Assembly: GCF_000757885.1 (NCBI RefSeq)
Contig: NZ_JQCR01000003.1
Span: 1,922,001 to 1,986,000 of the forward strand
Direction: 5' to 3'
DNA length: 64,000 bases
Source: Paenibacillus wynnii
GTDB lineage: Bacteria; Bacillota; Bacilli; Paenibacillales; Paenibacillaceae
Shown here: positions 49,528 to 57,990 of the stretch, piece after piece
How positions within the stretch are numbered: the stretch's first letter is position 1
Layout of the letters: the number at the start of each line of letters is the position of its first letter
Translations under genes and position numbers: made by a program
Notes under the pieces: generated by a model
Databases searched by the model: none
Told to the model about the DNA's origin: nothing
Seen by the model: the letters and a program-made list of their open reading frames with translations, nothing else

Positions 49528-51331
49528 CCCGTATCTCCTCTCTGTATGGAATATGCATCTCAATGACTGTTCCAGTGCCAAGCTCACTTCGCAATACGAT
49601 ATCAAAGGTTTCACCAAACAGGATTCTCATCCGCTCCACAACATTGTGCAGCCCTATACCGGAGAAGGAACCTTTTGCCTCCTCTTTTCCCGGAACCGGG
49701 TGGTCATCGAACCTCATAGTGCAGTAAATCCGTTCCAAGTTAGAAGCATCCATACCCACACCGTTATCTTCCACCGTAAGTATAAGGAAAGAGTCCTTAA
49801 AAATCGCTTTTATAAGGATCACACCCGGTTTCTGGCTTAACCCATGGATTAACGCATTCTCCACAAGCGGTTGCAGGAAGAAGCGCGGAACCTTAATGAG
49901 GAAAGCTTTCGGATCAATATCAAGCAGAAGCTCAGCCTCTTCCTTTTGCCTCAAATTCATTAGTCCAACGTAGTGAGTGACCAGTTCAATTTCCTCATGC
50001 AGGAAGATTTCATCCTCTTCACGGCTAATCGTCATCCGAAGGAGCATAGATAGTGAACCGATCATCTTGGCGCTCTCCGGGTCCCCTCTCTTCATCACCT
50101 TCATTCGAATGGAATTCAGCACATTAAAGAGAAAATGGGGATTAATCTGCGCCTGAAGCATCTTTAACTCTGCTTTTCTTTTACGTGCCTGGGTATCTGA
50201 AACCTCAGCAATCATTTCCTTAACCCGGTCCAGCATCTGATCGAAAAGAAAGCCCAGTCGCCCGATCTCATCATTTCCCCGTACACCCGAACGCACCTGA
50301 AGGTTGCCTCTTTGAACTGCAGTGGTAACCTTGCCCAACCGGACCAGCGGTTTCGTAAAAGCTCGAACCAGTACAATCAACAGGATAAGAAACACAAAAA
50401 AGGAAAGGAGCTGAATAATAAATACTCGGTTAAAAATGGTGCTGATATCCACTATGCTCTGTTTATAGGGCTGCATCAGGACAAGACGCCACCCGTTAGA
50501 GGATATCCCCTGCTGTGCTACTAAATATTTGTCCCCGGCTATGGATAGAATAGAAGATTCCTTTAGGCCGTTTGTAGCCTCATTGTAAGCAAAGGCCTTC
50601 CCAATAAGTTCAGGATTACCTCCAGATACGATAGTTCCGGTCTCATCCAACAGGACTACTTCCTGACCTGCAGATAGATTGTCGAATATCTCATGCAGCT
50701 TATCCTCCATGATCGTGACAGCCACATACCCGAATATCTCAGCAGAATCAAGCCTTAGAGGACGGGCAACCGTAACCTGGAACGGATGATCGAACTTATC
50801 ATAAGAAAAGTCCGTAGGCTCCGCGCCAGTCCAGTAGGATTCCATTCCACTTAATCCCCTTAAATTCTCGAACCAAGGTTTTTTCAGTAAATCAGGCGGG
50901 TTGTAATCACTAACTGAATAATTCATATAGTAGGAGCCGTTGTTCAATATCACAGTGACATAGCTTTTTTCACCCACAAACGTAAGGCTATCCAGCTGTT
51001 CAAGCACCCTATTAGCATTCATAAACCTCTGATATTTGTCGCCAACCTCGTTATTTGAGGCTACGAGCTTAAAATAGGATCTGAGTCCGGGATTAACCTG
51101 CACATAATTAACGATAGTAAGCATACCGTTGAGCCTATTCGTAACGGAGCCGTGTACCAGCTTTAACGAATCTTCAGCATTCGCTAAAGCCTGTCGTTTC
51201 ACTGCCTCCTGGGTTAATGAATTATAGATAAATAAGGTTAATACTGCCGGAACAAGAATACAGGCGATAGAGGCAATTATCAGCTTATGACGGATAGATT
51301 TAGGGGCAAGCTCCCTGAGTTTCTTCAACAT
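49520..51331 (-). CDS. Sensor histidine kinase (Cache/HAMP, YesM-like)
   Basis: This 603-residue kinase has two membrane helices (LIIASIACILVPAVLTLFIY; VFIIQLLSFFVFLILLIVLV) around an extracellular Cache-like sensor, a HAMP domain (LGKVTTAVQRGNLQV), the His box AQINPHFLFNVLNSI and a HATPase domain (LVENALIHGLS, DNGVGM). ATG 51329-51331 follows AGGGGGAC. It lies 122 nt after the binding-protein gene and overlaps its regulator gene. Confidence 0.93.
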   Translation of the reverse strand: MLKKLRELAPKSIRHKLIIASIACILVPAVLTLFIYNSLTQEAVKRQALANAEDSLKLVHGSVTNRLNGMLTIVNYVQVNPGLRSYFKLVASNNEVGDKYQRFMNANRVLEQLDSLTFVGEKSYVTVILNNGSYYMNYSVSDYNPPDLLKKPWFENLRGLSGMESYWTGAEPTDFSYDKFDHPFQVTVARPLRLDSAEIFGYVAVTIMEDKLHEIFDNLSAGQEVVLLDETGTIVSGGNPELIGKAFAYNEATNGLKESSILSIAGDKYLVAQQGISSNGWRLVLMQPYKQSIVDISTIFNRVFIIQLLSFFVFLILLIVLVRAFTKPLVRLGKVTTAVQRGNLQVRSGVRGNDEIGRLGFLFDQMLDRVKEMIAEVSDTQARKRKAELKMLQAQINPHFLFNVLNSIRMKVMKRGDPESAKMIGSLSMLLRMTISREEDEIFLHEEIELVTHYVGLMNLRQKEEAELLLDIDPKAFLIKVPRFFLQPLVENALIHGLSQKPGVILIKAIFKDSFLILTVEDNGVGMDASNLERIYCTMRFDDHPVPGKEEAKGSFSGIGLHNVVERMRILFGETFDIVLRSELGTGTVIEMHIPYREEIRDV

Positions 51332-51453
51332 AGATGTCCCCCTCAAATCAAGAAGAAACGGATTTGCCGTTCCTTAATAGGGACGGCACCGTTTCTCTGA
51401 AAGCTTTAAGGGGGACGGGAGTCCGCCCTCATTCTGGATCATACACAATTATA

Positions 51454-52857
51454 TCATTTCTTATTCGCCGCTATTATTTTATCGACGCGTTCCTGAGCGT
51501 TTTTAACTGTGGTATCTACATCTTGGTCGCCAAGAATCATCTTCTCGTATTCTTCGTTAATGGCCTTGTAAACCTCTGCTTGGTAGGTTGCCGGAGGAAT
51601 AATAGCCGATGCTTTTGAAGCAACCAAGGTATCTACAAGTGCTTTCTTATCTACTTTTTCCGGATTCTTAGTGCCAGCTAGAATTGTATCGATAATTCCT
51701 GAAACCTGTTCACTAGTTACCTTGCTCCAAGCCGGAATATTTTTACCTTGAACAATCTGTCCCTCTGTGGTGTACCACCGTACAAACTTATATGCAGCTT
51801 CTTTATTCTTAGATTTAGCTGCTACAGCTACATAATCCGTGGTCACTGGAGTCAGTCCGGTTTCATCAGCAGCATTGTTCTTAGGGAAAGGAGCAACCGC
51901 TACATTAAAGTTCAAAGGCACCTTGTCTGTACCGCCGATTTCCGTGTTCATCCAACTACCGATCAATAGCATACTTGCTGATTCATTGAAGAACTGAGTT
52001 CTATAAGCCAGCTTTTGTGAAATAATATCCGAATAAGGAACAGATGATTTATCCTCTTTTTCCATTCTCAAACGCAGTTCTAGGGTAGCCTTGAAGTTTG
52101 GATCATCGAGGTTTGACAATCCATCCGATTTCAAGAATTCAGCATTCTGTGGCTGGTTCTCCATCTTCAGCTTCAGAAACTCCATCCAGCCTCCCGCTTG
52201 AGGGCCGTGGAAGTATGTGCCGTAACGTTTTTGTGCTCCTTCACCTTTGGTCAGCTTCTTGGCATAGTCAGCAAACTCATCCCAAGTCCAATCGGTTGGA
52301 ACTGCAAGCCCCGCCTCGTCCAAATGGTTCTTATTTAGCAGCACATACCACGGATTGAACTTGCCTGGAAGTGCATATACCTTGCCGTCCAGATGTGTGT
52401 CTACCTTATAATCTTCTTCCACCTTGAAGCCATCCTTGGCTATGAAATCATCCAGCGGTTCAGCCATCCCAAGCGCTACACGTTGAGCATATCCTGCTGG
52501 ATCACTGAACATCAATACATCCATCTGTGCAGAGGACGCTGCTTCAAGATCAAGCTTCTTGAAGGCTTCCTGTGTGTCACCCTTTTCACTTAACTGTACA
52601 AGTTCTACCGTAACACCCGGAGTAGCTGCTTCGAAAGCTTCAAGGGTATGCTTCCAATTATAAGCTTCCTCTGTACCATAGGTGTATAAGCGAAGATTCA
52701 CGTCCTCTTTGGCAACATTTGTACTAGCTGAAGCATCAGGTGCAGCATTTTTCGAGCCGTTATTCTCTGCCTTATCATTAGACCCGCCGCAGCCGGACAA
52801 CAGACTTAACATCAAGACCCCTGTTATCGCACCCGCCCACACTTTTCTTTTCATCAT
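51454..52857 (-). CDS. Extracellular sugar-binding lipoprotein (SBP family 1)
   Basis: This 467-residue CUT1 solute-binding lipoprotein has the signal ITGVLMLSLLSGCGGSND (lipobox LSGC) and family segments RLYTYGTEEAYNWKHTLEAF, YALPGKFNPWYVLLNKNHLD and KNKEAAYKFVRWYTTEGQ. Two adjacent ATGs (52855-52857 and 52852-52854) follow GGGAGGG. It has its own promoter with a cre-like site, apart from the permeases upstream. The ligand is probably an acidic oligosaccharide, inferred from neighbours. Confidence 0.92.
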   Translation of the reverse strand: MMKRKVWAGAITGVLMLSLLSGCGGSNDKAENNGSKNAAPDASASTNVAKEDVNLRLYTYGTEEAYNWKHTLEAFEAATPGVTVELVQLSEKGDTQEAFKKLDLEAASSAQMDVLMFSDPAGYAQRVALGMAEPLDDFIAKDGFKVEEDYKVDTHLDGKVYALPGKFNPWYVLLNKNHLDEAGLAVPTDWTWDEFADYAKKLTKGEGAQKRYGTYFHGPQAGGWMEFLKLKMENQPQNAEFLKSDGLSNLDDPNFKATLELRLRMEKEDKSSVPYSDIISQKLAYRTQFFNESASMLLIGSWMNTEIGGTDKVPLNFNVAVAPFPKNNAADETGLTPVTTDYVAVAAKSKNKEAAYKFVRWYTTEGQIVQGKNIPAWSKVTSEQVSGIIDTILAGTKNPEKVDKKALVDTLVASKASAIIPPATYQAEVYKAINEEYEKMILGDQDVDTTVKNAQERVDKIIAANKK

Positions 52858-52913
52858 GTATAACCCTCCCAAGTTTTGTTAGCGATCTTTATTCATTTCC
52901 GTCTTACAAACAA

Positions 52914-52933
52914 ATTATAGAATACGCTTTCAT
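52914..52933 (-). promoter_or_regulatory. Promoter with cre-like site before the SBP gene
   Basis: The minus strand has TATAAT (52914-52919) and, overlapping it at 52919-52933, ATGAAAGCGTATTCT, which fits the CcpA consensus WTGNAANCGNWNNCW at every position. The adjacent TTTCAT-N7-ATGAAA dyad is included in part. CcpA repression is inferred. Confidence 0.6.
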
Positions 52934-53011
52934 TTACTACATGAAACTATATTTACTTTATTCGAATTATTTTTACTTCTATTTAAAATGACTATACTCT
53001 CGTCCGACTTA

Positions 53012-53851
53012 TTATCCTTTTACGCCACCCAGAGCAATGCCTTCGATAACGCTCTTTTGACCCATAATAAAGACAATGATTAAAGGAAGGATGGCCGATA
53101 CCGCAGCCGCCATGATTAAGGAGTAAAACTCTCCGCTCATAGAGGTGAATTTCTGTATCGCTATAGGCAAGGTCAGCAAGTTATCGCTTCTAATAAAGAT
53201 CAGTGGATTCTGATAGTCATTCCAAGTCCAGATAAATCTTAAGATAGCATAAGTTGCGACAGCTGGCTTAACTAAAGGAAGTGCGATCGACCAGAAAATG
53301 CGTGGATGGCCCGCGCCGTCGATTTTGGCAGACTCAATATATTCCTGATGCAGTCCCATAAAAAATTGTCTTAACATGAATGTACCTAGCACACTAAAGC
53401 TTCCAAGCAGAATCAAACCCAAATGACTGTCGAACAGCCCGATGTTACGGTAAAGAATAAATTGCGGAATTAGAATGGCCTGTCCCGGAATCATATAAGT
53501 AATCAGTACGATAAGAAACAGGAAGTTACTGGCGGCAAATTTGATTTTGGAGAATCCATAAGCTGCCATTGCAGATACGAGGCATGATAACAATGTAGTT
53601 GTCACCGCTACTTTAATGGAGTTCCAGTAATATAACGTGAACGGGTATTGTCCAAACCAGACTTCCTTATAGTTCTCTATCACATTCCACTTCCTTGGAA
53701 TCCACTGAATAGGGTAGGTGAAAACATCTGTTTCCACTTTAAAGGAAGTGACAAGCATCCATATAAAAGGCAACAGGAACAAAATACTTCCCGCAAACAT
53801 AATTATCGTCATTATAACCTTACGCCATTCGAGACCTTCACGCATTTTCAT
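53012..53851 (-). CDS. Carbohydrate ABC transporter permease (CUT1, MalG-like)
   Basis: This 279-residue permease has six helices, the EAA loop QEYIESAKIDGAGHPRIFWS and the C-terminal IEGIALGGVKG of MalG-type subunits. The ATG at 53849-53851 follows AGGGGAG. It lies 24 nt after its partner. The SBP gene follows after 154 nt containing a separate promoter. Confidence 0.92.
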   Translation of the reverse strand: MKMREGLEWRKVIMTIIMFAGSILFLLPFIWMLVTSFKVETDVFTYPIQWIPRKWNVIENYKEVWFGQYPFTLYYWNSIKVAVTTTLLSCLVSAMAAYGFSKIKFAASNFLFLIVLITYMIPGQAILIPQFILYRNIGLFDSHLGLILLGSFSVLGTFMLRQFFMGLHQEYIESAKIDGAGHPRIFWSIALPLVKPAVATYAILRFIWTWNDYQNPLIFIRSDNLLTLPIAIQKFTSMSGEFYSLIMAAAVSAILPLIIVFIMGQKSVIEGIALGGVKG

Positions 53852-53875
53852 AACACTCACTCCCCTCACTCTCTA

Positions 53876-54820
53876 TTAATAATTGACCCACTTCTTCTGT
53901 GCGATCCATTGGCCCAGCGTAATCAGCAAGACGAATATGAACAGCACAACGGCAATGGATGATGCGTAACCTACCTTTAAATTGACGAAAGCTGTGTCGT
54001 ATAAGTACCAGACCATCATCGTTGTAGAACCAATCGGCCCCCCTTGAGTCATGACCGCAATGATATCAAACACCTTGAAGGTAGCGATAATACCGGTTAC
54101 AAGGAGAAAAAAAGAAGTTGGCGATAACAATGGAAACGTAATCCTTCTAAACTTTGTCCAAGCATTAGCCCCATCAATATCCGCCGCCTCGTATAAATCC
54201 TTAGGTATGGATTGAAGACCCGCAATGTAGATAATCATGTTAAAGCCTATCGATATCCAAATCGAAATCATCATTATGGAGATCAGTGCAAAATTCGGAT
54301 CCGCTATCCATTTGGGTGGGTCGGTGATCCCAACCGCTTTCAGCATTTCATTGATAGGCCCATAGGAAGGCTGGAACAAGACTTGCCAGACCACCGCCAC
54401 TGCCACCGTCATGGATACATAGGGGACAAAATAAGCGATTTTAAAGAATCCTTTGAAGTACACGTAACGATCAATTAGTACCGCAAGCACCATGGATACC
54501 AGCATATAAATCGGCACCGTCAATAGGAAAATAAAGTTGTTGCGTACCGATCTGATAAACATCTCATCCTGAAACAGATTGATAAAATTCTGAAATCCCA
54601 CCCAACGAATACCGTCAAAACCTTGGACAAAGTTCCAGTCTGCAAAACCAAGTACCAGTGTAGCGATTATGGGTATCAGCACCAGTATGATTACCCCGAT
54701 CAGCATCGGACCCACGAAGAGAAAACCTGCCAAAGTCTCCCCCTGCTGCAGTGACCATGCTTTGCGCTTATCCGCCGCCTCCGGTGGCTTTTTCGATATC
54801 ATTTCAATATTTTGCCCCAT
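53876..54820 (-). CDS. Carbohydrate ABC transporter permease (CUT1, MalF-like)
   Basis: This 314-residue permease has an N-terminal helix (FVGPMLIGVIILVLIPIIAT), the EAA loop PKDLYEAADIDGANAWTKFR and MTQGGPIGSTTMMVWYLYD. The ATG at 54818-54820 follows GGGGTG. It is the first gene of the polysaccharide-utilisation run. An ATPase subunit is not encoded here. Confidence 0.92.
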   Translation of the reverse strand: MGQNIEMISKKPPEAADKRKAWSLQQGETLAGFLFVGPMLIGVIILVLIPIIATLVLGFADWNFVQGFDGIRWVGFQNFINLFQDEMFIRSVRNNFIFLLTVPIYMLVSMVLAVLIDRYVYFKGFFKIAYFVPYVSMTVAVAVVWQVLFQPSYGPINEMLKAVGITDPPKWIADPNFALISIMMISIWISIGFNMIIYIAGLQSIPKDLYEAADIDGANAWTKFRRITFPLLSPTSFFLLVTGIIATFKVFDIIAVMTQGGPIGSTTMMVWYLYDTAFVNLKVGYASSIAVVLFIFVLLITLGQWIAQKKWVNY

Positions 54821-54872
54821 GTTTACACCCCAATTGTTTTCTAATAGATTCACGTTTGAACATGTATTTATT

Positions 54873-54908
54873 ATAAAAAAAATACCGTCAGCACTTTGAC
54901 GGTATTTT
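54873..54908 (-). terminator. Terminator of the [2Fe-2S] protein gene
   Basis: AATACCGTCA pairs with TGACGGTATT over a short loop, followed on the minus strand by eight T. It lies 37 nt past the stop. Confidence 0.92.
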
Positions 54909-54944
54909 GATCATATTCAGTATAATTTTGACTTGTTGCCTGAA

Positions 54945-55304
54945 TTACTTCTTTTTCTTGCCCTTTGCTCCGCGTTCACTTGCTGCTACAAGCTGCCCGT
55001 CATAGGTATAAACTACATTCTCCTCCAGCCGTTCTCCCTGTAAATGCTTACGTACCAATGATTTGGCTAATTTCGGTGTAATCTCCTTATACCATACTCC
55101 TTCAGGGTAGGCTATAACCACACAAGCATCCGAGCACCTACCGTTGCAGCGTGTCACCGTTGTATGAATTAGACTCTGTGCACCCTGCTTCTCGATTTCT
55201 TCCTCTATCGCTTCAGCTACTTCTTCACCTTTATGTTTCTTGCAGCTGCTTCCGTTGCAGATCAGGATATGGCTTGTGGTGCCTTGCAGATTCCAGGTTG
55301 TCAT
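54945..55304 (-). CDS. Thioredoxin-like [2Fe-2S] ferredoxin domain protein
   Basis: This 119-residue protein has the thioredoxin-like ferredoxin cysteine pattern: CNGSSC near the start and TRCNGRCSDAC in the middle, with the VVIAYPEGVWYKEITP strand seen in this family. It probably binds one [2Fe-2S] cluster. The tail is basic (ERGAKGKKKK). The partner and role are unknown; it stands alone with its own terminator. The ATG follows AGGGGGAC. Confidence 0.85.
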   Translation of the reverse strand: MTTWNLQGTTSHILICNGSSCKKHKGEEVAEAIEEEIEKQGAQSLIHTTVTRCNGRCSDACVVIAYPEGVWYKEITPKLAKSLVRKHLQGERLEENVVYTYDGQLVAASERGAKGKKKK

Positions 55305-55430
55305 GGACGATAGTCCCCCTCATGCGATAATCCTTTCAATCTACCTGCTTGATTGCATGCTGTCAATGGTTACTCTCCAGTATTCATGGAAATAATAGCT
55401 GAACCGCTAAATAATAAGGAGATTACGAAA

Positions 55431-55655
55431 ATGAAAATTCTGTTAGTTTATTTCTTGCTCGGAATATTAACCGCCTCCATGATTTTAGCTGTTGATTTAG
55501 TTGCAGGAATGGACCTAGCTATGGAGTACAATACCATTCACGCCATCTTTGTTACCACCACTATACAGGAGTACATATATATGATCGTGTTCTTGTCGCT
55601 TCCCTTTGTAATTGCTATCCAGAGTTTCTTAAAAAAGCGAAGAGAGGCCAAATGA
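55431..55655 (+). CDS. Hypothetical 74-residue membrane protein
   Basis: This small protein has two hydrophobic helices (LLVYFLLGILTASMILAVDL; YMIVFLSLPFVIAIQSFL) and a basic end (KKRREAK). The ATG at 55431 follows AAGGAGATTACGAAA. I do not recognise the family. It faces the gerAB gene, with stops 4 nt apart. Confidence 0.65.
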   Translation: MKILLVYFLLGILTASMILAVDLVAGMDLAMEYNTIHAIFVTTTIQEYIYMIVFLSLPFVIAIQSFLKKRREAK

Positions 55656-55659
55656 TTAG

Positions 55660-56757
55660 CTATCGGTAGAGGCCGAACCTTTTGCGAATAAAATGCACAA
55701 GGAATAGCAATACGGGAATAACCGCACATAGAACAGGCAAAAAGTATTTCAGGAAAATTTTCCCTTCATCCATATGTATCGGATAATTCTCTGCACTAAG
55801 ATAAGAGCTGAATAGAACAATAACACCTATCGGTATTGCCAGTTGACGCCGATCCTTCACCTTAAATAAGTCCGCTGCCACTGCGGTAGCGGCGAAGCAG
55901 TAAATAGTCATCTTAAAAAAAACTCCAATGATCAAGGTTAGAAAAACCAAGGCATCCAACCGCTGAATAAAATTGGCCAGATCAACTAATGTAATCGTTG
56001 TGAAGAGTGGAAAGGTTGCCCTCCCGTATATGTTGTCCCCAAGTACCGAAATTTCAATGGCATGGATGAAGCTTAGAACAAACCCGCTTAACAGGATGGC
56101 TGCAACTCCCGATTTCTTAGCTACATGCGACTTATTAAGATGTGGAAAAATCGTTGTGAAACACACCGCTTCGCCAAATGGAAAAATCAAAATATTCGGA
56201 TATGCGGATTTCAAAGCATCCTTCCAATCCTTAATATGTAGAGGAAATAAATTCCTTAAGTCGATAAGACCTGCAGCGATAATAACAATAGTGCTGACCA
56301 AACCCATAAAAAAGAGAATGATCAAATAGATTTGTGCTGTTCTGGCGAAAACCTCTATACCTTTCATTAACATATAAATAACAACTACAATCATTAATGC
56401 ATCAATGATAAATACCGGCGTTTGATCATAAGCTGCCGATATTAGCAAGCTCCCCGATTCTCGGAGATTTCTTGAGCCATTAAACAAAAGAGGCGGGATA
56501 TACAATAGACTCAACGGCCAACCTATATATTTACCTAATATTTTTCGGGTATATTCACTGATAATCATATCGGGATATTGTTCATATAAATAATTATAAA
56601 TCAAATATAGAAGCACACCTCCAGGCAACGCCAGCAGTATGGATACCCAAACCGCATGTCCACTTTCAAGACCAATGGGAACCACGAGTGCTGTACCCAT
56701 TTCAAACAGAATGATCATTGCGAATAGCTGCCTTGAATTAATGACCTCTTTTTTCAT
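55660..56757 (-). CDS. Spore germination protein GerAB/GerKB family (APC transporter)
   Basis: This 365-residue protein has ten helices of the spore-germination endospore_prot APC type: ISVLLALPGGVLLYLIYNYL, YDQTPVFIIDALMIVVVIYM and FGEAVCFTTIFPHL. The B subunit recognises the germinant. It is the third gene of the operon A-C-B. The ATG follows GGAAGGG. The germinant cannot be predicted from sequence. Confidence 0.92.
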   Translation of the reverse strand: MKKEVINSRQLFAMIILFEMGTALVVPIGLESGHAVWVSILLALPGGVLLYLIYNYLYEQYPDMIISEYTRKILGKYIGWPLSLLYIPPLLFNGSRNLRESGSLLISAAYDQTPVFIIDALMIVVVIYMLMKGIEVFARTAQIYLIILFFMGLVSTIVIIAAGLIDLRNLFPLHIKDWKDALKSAYPNILIFPFGEAVCFTTIFPHLNKSHVAKKSGVAAILLSGFVLSFIHAIEISVLGDNIYGRATFPLFTTITLVDLANFIQRLDALVFLTLIIGVFFKMTIYCFAATAVAADLFKVKDRRQLAIPIGVIVLFSSYLSAENYPIHMDEGKIFLKYFLPVLCAVIPVLLFLVHFIRKRFGLYR

Positions 56758-56784
56758 AGGAACATCACCCTTCCCCCATAGCCT

Positions 56785-57990
56785 TTATTCTTTATTGGAC
56801 AAGTATGGCTTTAATCGCATTCCCGTAGAGAGAATATACGACTCCACTTTCACATCCAATTTCCCTGAGGCAAATAAAGTATCCCAATTCCCGCTAACTT
56901 TTGACCATACCTCAGGCTGAGTACGTTTCAATTCGGTACCAAATTTGAAAATATCACTTTTCATACGTTGGGCTGCCTTTAGAGCATCTACTACTTCGGC
57001 CTTCGTCTCTTCTTCCAGCAGGTTTTCTAACTTCACAATTTCCTCTCTCTTGGTGAAATCAACAAAGCCCTGAGTCTCGTCTACCTTTCCCTCTTCCTGG
57101 ACAGTTACATGGAAAACTGGAACCCCGTCCTGAACATCAACCTTTATCTTCGTTTTGGAAAATATAATATTGATGGCAATTGCCTTTTTATCTTTTTCGG
57201 TAAAGATATTAATACTGGTTTCTTTTAATTTATTCTGAGCCCATACTGCTCCTCTGGCCTCAGAACCCTCAAGCCATCCCTTTAATTTCCCATCTTTAAA
57301 AACTCCTAATCCACTCATAACTACAAGAGTCTTTACCTCGGTTTGTTCGAGATTCGTCTTTTTCATTCCCTCTTCCGTATCCCCGGATGTTCCAACACCG
57401 CTAATAGACAGTTCCCCCCCTCCAAGTACTGTATTTATTAATTCAAAAACATTCACATCACGACTTTCTCCCCATAAACCCGCTGTGTTCCTGGATTTTT
57501 TAGCTAAACCCACAGCCGGTAGATTCTCTATTGGAACAAGCACTTTTAAAATAGTGGAAGCGTCCGTATCTTTGGTGATTAAAACCGATGAAGTTAGCCG
57601 AAGCTCATGTGATCGTTCAAATATATCAAATAAATCTTTAATACCGCTTCTTGCCATTTCTTCCCCTACAACTACAAGTTGAGTATGGGCAAAAAACAAC
57701 TGTCTGGATGCTTTTCTAGAGGTTTTACGCAGCGCTCCAAATATAGTTCGATCTCGTGAAGAGTAAATGGTTACCGTAGATTCTGATGTGCTTGCTCCAG
57801 TACTAGTTGCCGTTGCAGAAGGATTAACGACTTGGAAGGTAACTTTAAATTCATCTGAACCGGGCACCTTATCAATACCTATACCGGTAACGATTGCTAA
57901 TTCATTTAATTCTCTGCCGTTTAAGCAGCTTGTCAGCAGTGACAAGAGCCCCAGATAAATAATTGTACGGATCATCCACTTTCCTTTCAT
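56785..57990 (-). CDS. Spore germination lipoprotein GerAC family
   Basis: This 401-residue Ger(x)C protein has a lipoprotein signal (IYLGLLSLLTSCLNGREL, lipobox Cys) and the family segments ELAIVTGIGIDKVPGSDEF, SRQLFFAHTQLVVVGEE and WDTLFASGKLDVKVESYIL. It overlaps gerAA by 4 nt (ATGA, 57987-57990) and lies 27 nt before gerAB. It is the C subunit of a germinant receptor. Confidence 0.92.
   Translation of the reverse strand: MKGKWMIRTIIYLGLLSLLTSCLNGRELNELAIVTGIGIDKVPGSDEFKVTFQVVNPSATATSTGASTSESTVTIYSSRDRTIFGALRKTSRKASRQLFFAHTQLVVVGEEMARSGIKDLFDIFERSHELRLTSSVLITKDTDASTILKVLVPIENLPAVGLAKKSRNTAGLWGESRDVNVFELINTVLGGGELSISGVGTSGDTEEGMKKTNLEQTEVKTLVVMSGLGVFKDGKLKGWLEGSEARGAVWAQNKLKETSINIFTEKDKKAIAINIIFSKTKIKVDVQDGVPVFHVTVQEEGKVDETQGFVDFTKREEIVKLENLLEEETKAEVVDALKAAQRMKSDIFKFGTELKRTQPEVWSKVSGNWDTLFASGKLDVKVESYILSTGMRLKPYLSNKE

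Noticed and set aside
51366..51390. Hairpin GCCGTTCCTTAATAGGGACGGC after the SBP gene as a terminator
   Set aside because: The stem is good but no T-tract follows and the kinase gene starts just beyond, so its role is unclear.
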